Positions 1 to 8,417 of a stretch of 9,363 bases of DNA are shown piece after piece. Source of the stretch: an uncultured Rhodospirillales bacterium. Its GTDB lineage: Bacteria; Pseudomonadota; Alphaproteobacteria; Acetobacterales; Acetobacteraceae. Made by a program: the position numbers and the translations under genes. Below the pieces are notes generated by a model. The model was not told the DNA's origin. It searched no databases and saw nothing but the letters and a program-made list of their open reading frames with translations. How positions within the stretch are numbered: position 1 is the first letter of the stretch; each line of letters starts with the position of its first letter. The stretch is taken from the NCBI GenBank assembly GCA_903932545.1, contig CAIZGT010000151.1, positions 1-9,363 of the forward strand, written 5' to 3'.

Positions 1-851
1 CCGCCCTGGCCGGTTTGGTGGGTGACGCCGAACTTGTTGTACCAATATTCATAGCCAACACCGGCGTCGAACTGGCCCGGCTTGAGGCCAACCAGCTTGC
101 CTGCATCTACCATCAACTTCGGATGGGCCATGAATTCCTCGCCGCCGGTGGAGCCGGATGGGTTACCCTTGCCCTTTGAGCCAACCAGGTTCACGAGGCC
201 TTGAAATGTCAGATCAACCTTGCCGACTGAGAACGGATACATCCAAGCGGTCGATAACATCGGTGCCGGCTTATAGGTTACGCTGTTGTTCTTGCCGAAG
301 GCACTGGACGTCATCTCCTTTGAGATGAAGAGACTGATGTTCCAGAAGCCCTTCGGAAGCGCGACCGAGAAGGTCGGACCGGCCACCAGAAAACGCTTAT
401 AAATCCCATTTGTATCGTTCTGGTTCGCCCAGTCGAAGCCTAAGGTTAAGCCCAGGTCCGAGATCGGGCCAAATGCGAAATTCTTCGTACCGCTGATTGC
501 GTTGCCGCTCAACGTGGTCCGCCAAACCGAATATACCTCTGCAGACTTCGAGGTGGAGCGGTAGCCGCTTTTGGGCGTCAGGAAGGTGTTGCCGATGCTG
601 GTTGCCCGATCACCAGCGCCGAATTGTTCAAAATCAATGCTGATAAGATTGGAGCCATACGTCCACGCATTGGCATATGTCAGATTGGCCGCTTGCATAT
701 CGACTTCGCCGTGATAGCCGGGCTGCTTGTCGCCCCAAACATTGCGCACGCTCAGATAAGTATCCTGAAAGAAAATTTCAGCCGATGCCGGGCTGGCCAA
801 TGCCAGTGTAACCGCGGCGGCGGCGGTGAGTGAGCGGAGAGCTTTCTTCAT
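1..851 (-). CDS. Tsx/OmpK-like nucleoside-specific outer-membrane channel (3' end missing)
   Basis: I translated this frame by hand from ATG 849-851 on the minus strand; it stays open to the window edge, giving 283 visible codons. It begins with a signal peptide (MKKALRSL, a hydrophobic Ala/Leu core, then PASA) with likely cleavage after residue 24. The mature part alternates polar and aromatic residues like a small beta-barrel and carries motifs of the Tsx/OmpK channel family: GFDW, KRFLVAGPTF, GFWNISLF, KEM, and near the end VGYEYWYNKFG, which in this family lies shortly before the C-terminal strand. By comparison with Tsx-like proteins of about 270-300 residues, perhaps 15-25 residues including the final aromatic are missing. 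Family members pass nucleosides and related compounds across the outer membrane. Divergent placement next to purine-degradation genes supports purine or nucleoside entry. A modest purine-rich stretch (AAGGGAA) precedes the start. The substrate is inferred. Confidence 0.85.
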   Translation of the reverse strand, partial: MKKALRSLTAAAAVTLALASPASAEIFFQDTYLSVRNVWGDKQPGYHGEVDMQAANLTYANAWTYGSNLISIDFEQFGAGDRATSIGNTFLTPKSGYRSTSKSAEVYSVWRTTLSGNAISGTKNFAFGPISDLGLTLGFDWANQNDTNGIYKRFLVAGPTFSVALPKGFWNISLFISKEMTSSAFGKNNSVTYKPAPMLSTAWMYPFSVGKVDLTFQGLVNLVGSKGKGNPSGSTGGEEFMAHPKLMVDAGKLVGLKPGQFDAGVGYEYWYNKFGVTHQTGQG

Positions 852-1104
852 CGGCAAGGATTCCCTTGAGGTTATCGACGCCAAAACGGAGCCGGACAGA
901 GTTCGTTGCAGCAAGCGATGTGCCAGTTTGATGACAGTGCCGCATAAGCGTCACAATCAGCCGCAGAAGCGTGACGATTCAGCAACACCTATGCGCTGGC
1001 GATTGTGAGCGTAATGACGCCACCTTATCGGTATGGCTTTTGCATTTCTCTGCACCTCAAGTCGCGCTATCAACAAACTCCTATTTTGAACCAGGGACCG
1101 ACAC
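852..1104. promoter_or_regulatory. Divergent intergenic control region between the Tsx-like channel gene and puuD
   Basis: This 253-bp gap separates two divergent genes and should hold promoters for both. I see no credible gene in it. It is richer in small repeats than the surrounding DNA: two imperfect direct repeats 21 bp apart (947-961 and 968-983), an inverted pair TCACAATC (951-958) / GATTGTGA (1001-1008), and an inverted pair CGTCAC (949-954) / GTGACG (971-976). A possible but weak plus-strand promoter is TTGTGA at 1003-1008 with TATCGG at 1026-1031. I cannot identify a convincing minus-strand promoter. The puuD ribosome-binding site AGGGA lies at 1093-1097. Confidence 0.55.
947..983. 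repeat. Tandem operator-like direct repeats, 21-bp period
   Basis: AGCGTCACAATCAGC (947-961) and AGCGTGACGATTCAGC (968-983) match at all but two bases plus one inserted T. Their start-to-start distance is 21 bp, about two helical turns, so a protein bound to both would face the same side of the DNA. A third AGCGT begins at 1008, 40 bp further on. The position between divergent genes suggests transcription-factor sites. The regulator is not in the window, and the function is inferred. Confidence 0.4.
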
Positions 1105-2292
1105 ATGATTGATATGCTGCTAGAATGGGCGAGCTTGTTGATTCGCTGGACCCATGTGATTTGCGGCATCTGCTGGATCGGGTCGTCATTCTACTTCATC
1201 GCGCTTGATGCAGGCCTGCAAAGCAATCCGCGACTTGATCCGAAGGTGAAGGGTGAGGCGTGGCAGGTGCATGGCGGCGGGTTTTACAACATTCAGAAAT
1301 TCTCGGTTGCACCCGACTTTCTGCCTGAGCATCTCACCTGGTTTAAGTGGGAAGCGTATGCCACCTGGGTGTTCGGCTTGGCGCTGCTGATCCTGATTTA
1401 TTACTTCAACGCCTCGCTCTATCTGATTGACCCCACGGTAATGACGCTCACGCCGGGCGTGGCAGTGGCAATTGCCGGCGGCTCGTTGGTGCTTGGGTGG
1501 GTGGTGTATGACACGCTGTGCCGCTCGTGGTTCGGACTGACCACCTCGCGCTTGGCGCTGTCCGGCTTCGTGCTGCTGGTGGCCGCCACGTATGGCTACA
1601 CCCATGTGTTCAGCGGCCAGGGCGCGTTCATTCAGGTGGGCGCGTTGGTTGGCACCATCATGGCGGCGAATGTGGCGATGATCATCATCCCCAATCAGCG
1701 CAAAACGGTGGCGTGTCTGCTCAAAGGCGAGGAACCGAATCCGATCTGGGGGGCGCAGGCCAAGCAGCGTTCGGTGCACAATAACTACACCACGCTGCCG
1801 GTGCTGTTCACCATGCTGAGCAGCCATTATGCGTTCACCTATGCCAACAAATATAGCTGGCTGGTCCTGGCGGGCATTTTCATCGCCACTTTCTTGGTGC
1901 GGCACTGGTTCAACACGATGCATAGCGGCGCCAAGCCAGATTGGAAGCTGTGGCCTGCCGCCGCCGTGCCGTTCTTCGGCGCGATGATCCTCACCCAAGT
2001 TGGCGCGCCGGGCGTGGCCAATGTGGGCAACGTGACGTTCGCTGAAGTGGCACCGATTTTCGAGCAACGCTGCCACACCTGCCACGCGGCCAAGCCGACT
2101 TTTGAGGGGTTGGATGCCGCCCCCAAGGGCGTGATGTTTGACACCCCGCAGATGATCAAGCGCCAAGCGCCATTGATTATGGTGCAAGCGGTGGTGACGC
2201 GGGTGATGCCGCTGGGCAACATCACCGAGATCACCGATGAGGAGCGCGCCAAGATTGCCGCTTGGATCAATGGTGGGGCCAAGTTGGACTGA
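1105..2292 (+). CDS. puuD: Membrane-bound cytochrome c urate oxidase (PuuD)
   Basis: This enzyme oxidises urate to 5-hydroxyisourate and passes electrons to a fused c-type haem and on to the respiratory chain, unlike soluble uricase, which makes hydrogen peroxide. The 395-residue protein has about eight hydrophobic segments (near residues 8-34, 86-101, 118-136, 149-166, 175-197, 229-245, 251-266 and 282-300), the urate-oxidase N-terminal membrane domain (formerly DUF989). Characteristic stretches are IRWTHVICGICWIGSSFYF, HGGGFY and QRSVHNNYTTLPVLF. The C-terminal domain carries one haem-binding CHTCH at residues 323-327, with Met368 in MPLGN as the likely axial ligand. Length and domain order fit known PuuD proteins. 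The ATG at 1105 is preceded by AGGGA at good spacing. uraD starts 1 bp after the stop. This is not the E. coli puuD of putrescine degradation. Confidence 0.93.
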   Translation: MIDMLLEWASLLIRWTHVICGICWIGSSFYFIALDAGLQSNPRLDPKVKGEAWQVHGGGFYNIQKFSVAPDFLPEHLTWFKWEAYATWVFGLALLILIYYFNASLYLIDPTVMTLTPGVAVAIAGGSLVLGWVVYDTLCRSWFGLTTSRLALSGFVLLVAATYGYTHVFSGQGAFIQVGALVGTIMAANVAMIIIPNQRKTVACLLKGEEPNPIWGAQAKQRSVHNNYTTLPVLFTMLSSHYAFTYANKYSWLVLAGIFIATFLVRHWFNTMHSGAKPDWKLWPAAAVPFFGAMILTQVGAPGVANVGNVTFAEVAPIFEQRCHTCHAAKPTFEGLDAAPKGVMFDTPQMIKRQAPLIMVQAVVTRVMPLGNITEITDEERAKIAAWINGGAKLD

Positions 2293-2293
2293 C

Positions 2294-2803
2294 ATGTCAA
2301 TCGATCTGGCGGAACTCAACCACCTTCCCTGCGATGCGTTCACCAATCTGTTGGGGAGTGTGTTTGAGCACTCGCCTTGGGTGGCGCGCGAGGCGGCGGA
2401 AGGGCGTCCGTTCGGCTCGCTCGACAGTTTGCACACGGCTATGGTGGCGGTGGTGGAAACCGCGTCGTCTGAGCAGCAGCTCGCACTGCTCTGCGCGCAT
2501 CCCGAACTGGCGCGGCGCGGGCCATTGACGGCGGCCTCGGCGTCAGAGCAGGGCGGCAAGGGGCTGGATAGTTTGGCGGCGAGCGAGGCGGCGGTGTTTG
2601 ATGCGCTGAATGCGACCTATCGCAGCCGGTTTGGCTTTCCCTTCATCATCGCCGTGCGTGGCCAGCGCGACCGCGGCGCGATCTTGCTGGCGATGCAGCA
2701 GCGGGTGACGCATTCTGCCGAGCAAGAGCGCAAAGCGGCGTTGGCCGAAGTAGCGAAAATTGCGTGGTTCCGGCTTGAGGATATGTTCAAGAATGGCGTC
2801 TGA
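2294..2803 (+). CDS. uraD: 2-oxo-4-hydroxy-4-carboxy-5-ureidoimidazoline (OHCU) decarboxylase
   Basis: UraD decarboxylates OHCU, the product of UraH, to give (S)-allantoin in the last step of enzymatic urate breakdown. The 169-residue cytosolic protein matches the usual length of about 165-170. Family motifs are AHPELA at residues 68-73, with the likely catalytic His69, then SASEQGGKGL with Glu85, and RFGFPFIIAVRG near 112-123. I chose the ATG at 2294, 1 bp after the puuD stop, because the protein then begins at a normal N-terminus (MSIDLAELNHL). An in-frame upstream start at 2237 would lie inside puuD and add 19 residues unlike the family. GGTGGGG upstream may act as a weak ribosome-binding site, but coupling to puuD translation is likely. 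The 3' end overlaps uraH by 11 bp. Confidence 0.92.
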   Translation: MSIDLAELNHLPCDAFTNLLGSVFEHSPWVAREAAEGRPFGSLDSLHTAMVAVVETASSEQQLALLCAHPELARRGPLTAASASEQGGKGLDSLAASEAAVFDALNATYRSRFGFPFIIAVRGQRDRGAILLAMQQRVTHSAEQERKAALAEVAKIAWFRLEDMFKNGV

Positions 2804-3152
2804 CCCCTCGCGATCGGGCCTTACTTTGCACGCGCTGGACACCGCAACCGGCAAACCTGCGGCCTGTCTTGGCTACACGCTGTTCCGCATCAGCGGTGAG
2901 GCCCGCGAGGCGCTGGCGAGTGGCCACACCAATGAAGATGGCCGCTGTGCCGCGCCGATGCTCACCGATGGGGCGCTGTGTGTGGGGGTTTACGAGGTGG
3001 TGTTTGACGTGGCGGCGTGGCGTGGCGATGCGGCGGAGGTTGGGTTCTATGACCTCGTCCCGATCCGTTTTCGCGTGGCACACGCCAACGGGCATTACCA
3101 CATCCCGCTGCTGATCTCGCCGTTCGGCTATACGACTTATCGTGGCTCATAG
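2793..3152 (+). CDS. uraH: 5-hydroxyisourate hydrolase (transthyretin-like)
   Basis: UraH hydrolyses 5-hydroxyisourate from PuuD to OHCU, the substrate of UraD. The 119-residue protein shows the full transthyretin-like signature: LTLHALDTATGKPA near the N-terminus with His13, Arg51 in NEDGR, HYHIPLLISPFGY with His103, and the diagnostic C-terminal YRGS (116-119). These correspond to the His, Arg, His and Tyr/Ser active-site set known for the family. There is no signal peptide, so a cytosolic location is expected. I chose the ATG at 2793, preceded by GAGG at 2777-2780, over an upstream GTG/ATG-type start because residues before it do not resemble the family. The start lies inside the last codons of uraD (11-bp overlap), consistent with coupled translation of the two consecutive steps. 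Confidence 0.93.
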   Translation: MASDPSRSGLTLHALDTATGKPAACLGYTLFRISGEAREALASGHTNEDGRCAAPMLTDGALCVGVYEVVFDVAAWRGDAAEVGFYDLVPIRFRVAHANGHYHIPLLISPFGYTTYRGS

Positions 3153-3323
3153 CGCGTATTGGATTATTTTGCTCGATATCGATGCAGTTTCAGTTCAGTT
3201 TTTGCGCAGACCGAGTTGTCCGTTGAAAATGATGAGTAATCTGCCCCAGAATTGTGATTGACACCACGCGTCAACCGGAGAACGCTAAGCTTCTCTGAAC
3301 ATTCAAGACCGGAGTGTTTGCCG
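3153..3323 (+). promoter_or_regulatory. Intergenic gap between uraH and xdhA, probable internal promoter region
   Basis: This 171-bp gap is clearly more AT-rich than the flanking genes and is the only sizeable break in the plus-strand gene run. It contains a perfect 10-bp palindrome TCGATATCGA (3173-3182), three closely spaced CAGTT units (3185-3189, 3191-3195, 3196-3200), an ATTGTGA (3251-3257) also found upstream of puuD, and a GTCAA-type dyad (3256-3276) that includes a perfect -35-like TTGACA (3258-3263). I could not find a good -10 box at standard spacing. GGAG at 3311-3314 serves as ribosome-binding site for the GTG at 3324. I see no stem-loop with a T tract that would act as a terminator for the puuD-uraD-uraH block. 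Confidence 0.4.
3256..3276. promoter_or_regulatory. Dyad GATTGAC-N7-GTCAACC, candidate operator upstream of xdhA
   Basis: The two 7-bp arms are inverted complements except for one position, with a 7-bp spacer, a size typical of sites for dimeric regulators. The left arm overlaps TTGACA, which matches the sigma-70 -35 consensus, so a bound repressor could block a promoter here. Function is inferred from position and symmetry only. Confidence 0.3.
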
Positions 3324-4732
<1,409 letters not shown>

Positions 4733-4736
<4 letters not shown>

Positions 4737-7075
4737 ACGCCATTCCCCCCGCCGGAACGCTGCTGCTGAACGGAGTTGGCGCCGGGGTTGCGCATGACTC
4801 CGCTGCCAAGCATGTGAGCGGTGCCGCGCATTACATCGACGATCTGCCCGAGCCGCGTGACATTTTGCATGCCTATCTGGCGCTCTCGCCGCATGCGCAC
4901 GCCCGCATTATCAGCATGGATTTGTCAGACGTCGCCAAAATGCCCGGCGTTGTGGCGGTGATGGCGGCGAAGGACGTGCCGGGGGTGAATGACGTGGGTC
5001 CCGCGATGATGGGCGATCCGGTGTTCGCTGATGGGGTGGTGGAGTATTGCGGCCAATCCGTATTTGGTATTGCGGCTGAAACCCGCGAGCAGGCACGGGC
5101 GGCCGCGGCAGCGGCGAAGATTGAATACGAAATCCTCCCAGCGATTCTAACGGTTGATGAAGCGTTGGCGGCTGGCACTTTTGTGCTGCCGTCAAACACC
5201 ATGCAGCGCGGCGAGCCGGATACCGCCATTGAAGCTGCCCCGCACCGCCTCAAGGGCCGGGTTGATATGGGCGGACAGGAGCATTTCTACCTCGAAGGCC
5301 AGATTGCGATGGCGATTCCCGGCGAGGATGGTGACATGCTTGTGCACTCCTCGACCCAGCATCCAACCGAGGTGCAGCATCTCGTGGCGCGGGCGTTGGC
5401 GCTGTCGGACAATCAGGTGGTGACGCAAACGCGGCGGATGGGCGGGGCGTTTGGTGGCAAGGAATCGCAGGCGTCGCTGTTCGCGGTGGCGGCGGCGTTG
5501 CTGGCGCAGAAATCTGGGCGTCCGGTGAAGTGTCGGCCGGATCGTGATGACGATATGGTTCTCACCGGCAAGCGCCACGGCTTTCGCGTCGATTACGATG
5601 TGGGGTTCAACGATACCGGGCGCATCCAGGGTATCGCGTTCATGCAGGCCGCGCATTGCGGTTTTTCGCCCGATCTCTCCGCTGCGATTGCGGATCGGGC
5701 GGTGTTTCATGCCGATAATGCGTATTTTCTGGAGCATGTGCGGATTGTCTCGCATCGCTGCAAAACCAACACCGTGTCCAACACCGCGTTTCGTGGCTTT
5801 GGTGGACCGCAGGGGATGGTGGGGATTGAGCATGTGATCGATGAGATTGCGCGCTATCTCAAGATCGACCCGCTCGATGTAAGGCGCGCCAATTTCTATG
5901 GCGTGGAGGAGCGCAATCTCACGCCGTATGACATGCTGATCGAGGATTTCGTGATCCCCGATCTTGTCGAGGAGTTGGCGCGGACATCTGGCTATGTGGC
6001 GCGGCGGGGTGAGATTGCGGCGTTCAATGCGGAAAGCGCCTGGATCAAGCGCGGCATCGCCCTGGTGCCGGTGAAGTTCGGGATCTCGTTCACGCTGACG
6101 ATGATGAACCAAGCCGGCGCGCTGGTGCATGTTTATACCGATGGCTCGGCGTCGGTTAATCATGGCGGCACCGAGATGGGCCAAGGGCTTTACACCAAGG
6201 TGGCGCAGGTGGTGGCAAGCGAGTTCGGCATCCCGCTCGCGAAGGTGAAAATCACCGCCACCACGACGGACAAAGTGCCGAACACCTCGCCCACCGCCGC
6301 CTCGTCTGGTTCGGATTTGAACGGCATGGCGGCGCGGGTCGCGGCGAATACGATCAAGACGCGGATGGCGAGTGTGGCGGCGGGCCTGTTGGGCTGTGCG
6401 CCGGATGAAATGGTGTTTGCGGGTGGCTTGGTGTCTGGCGGCGGCAAGGCAATCAGCTTTGCCGAACTGGCCAAAGCAACGCATCGCGCGCGGGTGAGTC
6501 TGTCGAGCACTGGGTATTACTCCACGCCGAAAATCCATTACGACGCGAAGACGCTGAAGGGGCGGCCGTTCTTCTATTTCGCCTGCGGAGCGGCGGTGGT
6601 GGAGAGTGAGATCGACACCCTCACCGGCGAATATCGCATGCGGCGGATTGATATTCTGCATGATTGCGGCAAGTCGCTGAATCCGGCGATTGATCGCGGC
6701 CAGATTGAGGGCGGGTTTGTGCAAGGTGCTGGCTGGCTCACCACAGAGGAATTGTGGTGGGATCAGTCGGGCAAGCTGCGCACCCATGCGCCCTCCACCT
6801 ACAAAATCCCCGGTTGCGGTGACATTCCGGCGGAATTCCATTGCGCGCTGTATCAACGTGGCGAGAACGCCGAGGAGACGATTTATCGTTCGCGGGCAGC
6901 GGGGGAGCCGCCGCTGATGCTGGGCATCGCGGCGTTGCACGCGCTGCGCGACGCGGTGGCGGCTTCGTCGCCTGACGGGTCGTTGCCACGCTTTGATGCG
7001 CCGGCCACGCCGGAGCGTGTGTTGATGGCGGTGGAAGAACTCCGCGCGAAAGTTGCCAGTGGGGCCGTGCCCTAA
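4733..7075 (+). CDS. xdhB: Xanthine dehydrogenase large, molybdopterin-binding subunit
   Basis: This catalytic subunit hydroxylates hypoxanthine to xanthine and xanthine to urate at a molybdenum cofactor. The 780-residue length is typical of bacterial XdhB. Active-site landmarks are present: GQEHFYLEGQ with Gln182; MGGAFGGKE with Glu244 and NTAFRGFGGPQ with Arg354, which match the substrate-positioning Glu802 and Arg880 of bovine xanthine oxidoreductase; KFGISFT near 448-454; TEMGQGLYTK with Gln484; SPTAASSGSD near 519-528; and GEPPLML with Glu725, the counterpart of the catalytic base Glu1261. Keeping both Glu244 and Arg354 argues for a true xanthine dehydrogenase rather than an aldehyde oxidase or other family member. 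The ATG at 4733 overlaps the xdhA stop (ATGA), and the stop overlaps the xdhC start (TAATG), so the three genes are translationally coupled. Confidence 0.95.
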
Positions 7076-7947
7076 TGGCGGCGTGGCTGCAATCGCTGGT
7101 CGAATTGGAACGCGCGGGCGAGCCGGGCGTGTTGATTACACTGCTCAGCGTGCGCGGCTCGGCCCCGCGGGAGGCGGGCTGCAAAATGGTGGTCAGCCGC
7201 GATGCGCTGGCGGGCACAATCGGCGGCGGCGCGCTGGAATTTCAGTGCATCAACCTCGCGCGCTCTCTGCTCAGCGATGGCAGCAGCGAGCCGGAGCAGA
7301 AGGATTTTCCGCTCGGCCCGGCGCTGGGCCAGTGCTGCGGCGGGCATGTTTCGGTGCTGTTCGAACCGATCCGCCCGGCGCAATTCCATGTCTGCATCTT
7401 CGGTGCGGGCCATGTCGGGCGCGCCTTGGTGAAGCTGCTGGCCGATCTGCCCTGCGCCGTGCGGTGGATCGACAACCGGGCGGATGCTTTCCCTGATAAG
7501 CTGCCCGACAATGTGCGCGCCATTGTGGCCAGCGCACCGCAATCTGAGGTCGCTGCCCTGCCGCGCGGCAGTTTCGTGCTGGTAATGACCCATGACCACC
7601 AGATTGACTTCGAAATAGTCGCGTCCTGCCTGAAACGTGATGATTTCCTGGGCATCGGCCTCATCGGCTCCGACACCAAGCGCGCCCGGTTCACTGCGAG
7701 GCTGCGGCGACTTGGGCTGAGCGAGGCGGAGATTGGCCGGATGATCTGCCCAATCGGTGTTGCCGGGATTGCGAGCAAATTGCCGACCGCGATTGCAGTC
7801 GCAGTGACGGCACAAATCCTGCAAGCTTCACACCAGCGTAACAATGCAGCGCAGATTGTGGAGACATCCCTCGTGACGGCTTCTGGCATCGATTCCGCAG
7901 AAAGCTGCCAATCCTGCGTCCGCGCTGGGATGGAACGCTGCAATTGA
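7075..7947 (+). CDS. xdhC: Xanthine dehydrogenase accessory protein XdhC (Moco insertion/sulfuration chaperone)
   Basis: XdhC binds molybdenum cofactor, helps it acquire its terminal sulfido ligand, and delivers it to XdhB; it is not part of the finished enzyme. The 290-residue protein has the XdhC/CoxI N-terminal domain (VRGSAPREAG at 26-35, GTIGGGALE at 47-55, GQCCGGHV at 85-92) followed by a Rossmann-type domain (IFGAGHVGRALV at 108-119, MTHDHQIDFEI at 171-181, GLIGSDTKRARF at 195-206). It starts at ATG 7075 on the last base of the xdhB stop. The family core appears to end near residue 250. The remaining 40 residues form a polar tail with Cys278, Cys281 and Cys289 and less G/C-biased codons than the core, so the tail may be a lineage-specific extension or former non-coding DNA. 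The stop overlaps the probable guaD start. Confidence 0.92.
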   Translation: MAAWLQSLVELERAGEPGVLITLLSVRGSAPREAGCKMVVSRDALAGTIGGGALEFQCINLARSLLSDGSSEPEQKDFPLGPALGQCCGGHVSVLFEPIRPAQFHVCIFGAGHVGRALVKLLADLPCAVRWIDNRADAFPDKLPDNVRAIVASAPQSEVAALPRGSFVLVMTHDHQIDFEIVASCLKRDDFLGIGLIGSDTKRARFTARLRRLGLSEAEIGRMICPIGVAGIASKLPTAIAVAVTAQILQASHQRNNAAQIVETSLVTASGIDSAESCQSCVRAGMERCN

Positions 7948-8417
7948 GCGCCAAAACTGACCATATGCGCCGCGCCATTGCGCTGTCGCTTGAGATGATG
8001 CGCTCGGGCAAAGGCGGACCGTTTGGTGCGGTGATTGCGCGGGGTGATACCGTGATCGCCGAGGGCTTCAACAAGGTGACGTCGTCCAACGACCCCACCG
8101 CCCATGCCGAGGTGACGGCGATTAGGTTGGCGTGTGAGGCGTTGGGAAGTTTTAATCTCTCCGGCTGTGAGATTTATACCAGTTGTGAACCGTGCCCGAT
8201 GTGTTTGGGGGCGATTTACTGGGCGCGGCTGGACCGCATTTACTTCGCCAACACCCGCGCAGACGCTGCCTCGATTGGGTTTGACGATGATTTCCTCTAC
8301 CGCGAGATCCCGCTGCCGCTGGACGAGCGCGCGATTCCGATCACGCCACTGCTGACTGACGAAGGCCGTGCGGCGTTCGACGAGTGGGCCGCCAAGCCTG
8401 ACAAGATCGCGTATTGA
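7944..8417 (+). CDS. guaD: Guanine deaminase (cytidine-deaminase fold)
   Basis: GuaD hydrolyses guanine to xanthine and ammonia, supplying the neighbouring XdhAB. The 157-residue protein closely resembles Bacillus-type guanine deaminase in motif order: GGPFGAVI, SSNDPTAHAEVTAIR with zinc ligand His54 and proton shuttle Glu56, TSCEPCPMCLGAIYWAR with zinc ligands Cys84 and Cys87, and GFDDDF with Asp114. It ends in a tyrosine, Tyr157; in the B. subtilis enzyme the equivalent C-terminal Tyr reaches into the partner subunit's active site and helps select guanine. I prefer the TTG at 7944, which overlaps the xdhC stop (TTGA) and gives a normal N-terminus; GGGATGGAA lies upstream. ATG 7965 would remove 7 residues and lacks a ribosome-binding site. 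The protein is distinct from the amidohydrolase-type guanine deaminase. Confidence 0.88.
   Translation: MSAKTDHMRRAIALSLEMMRSGKGGPFGAVIARGDTVIAEGFNKVTSSNDPTAHAEVTAIRLACEALGSFNLSGCEIYTSCEPCPMCLGAIYWARLDRIYFANTRADAASIGFDDDFLYREIPLPLDERAIPITPLLTDEGRAAFDEWAAKPDKIAY

Noticed and set aside
624..1008. Two short plus-strand open frames (624-833, 826-1008) over the Tsx-like gene and the divergent gap
   Set aside because: The first is antisense to a clear outer-membrane protein; the second runs through the repeat-rich intergenic region and lacks family resemblance or a good ribosome-binding site.
1186..2559. Long minus-strand open frame of 457 codons opposite puuD and uraD
   Set aside because: It mirrors the codon bias of the plus-strand genes, its translation is Arg/His-rich without any family motif, and it opposes two well-supported enzymes.
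3173..3182. Perfect palindrome TCGATATCGA after uraH as a terminator
   Set aside because: It has no loop and no following T run at the right place; a 10-bp palindrome may be chance or a protein site, but not a terminator.
3258..3323. N-terminal extension of xdhA from TTG 3258
   Set aside because: The 22 extra residues do not look like any XdhA start, no ribosome-binding site precedes the TTG, and GTG 3324 has GGAG at proper spacing.
5192..6940. Minus-strand open frame of 582 codons opposite xdhB
   Set aside because: It is a shadow caused by high third-position GC; the product is low-complexity Arg/His-rich and the plus strand encodes a complete XdhB with all catalytic residues.
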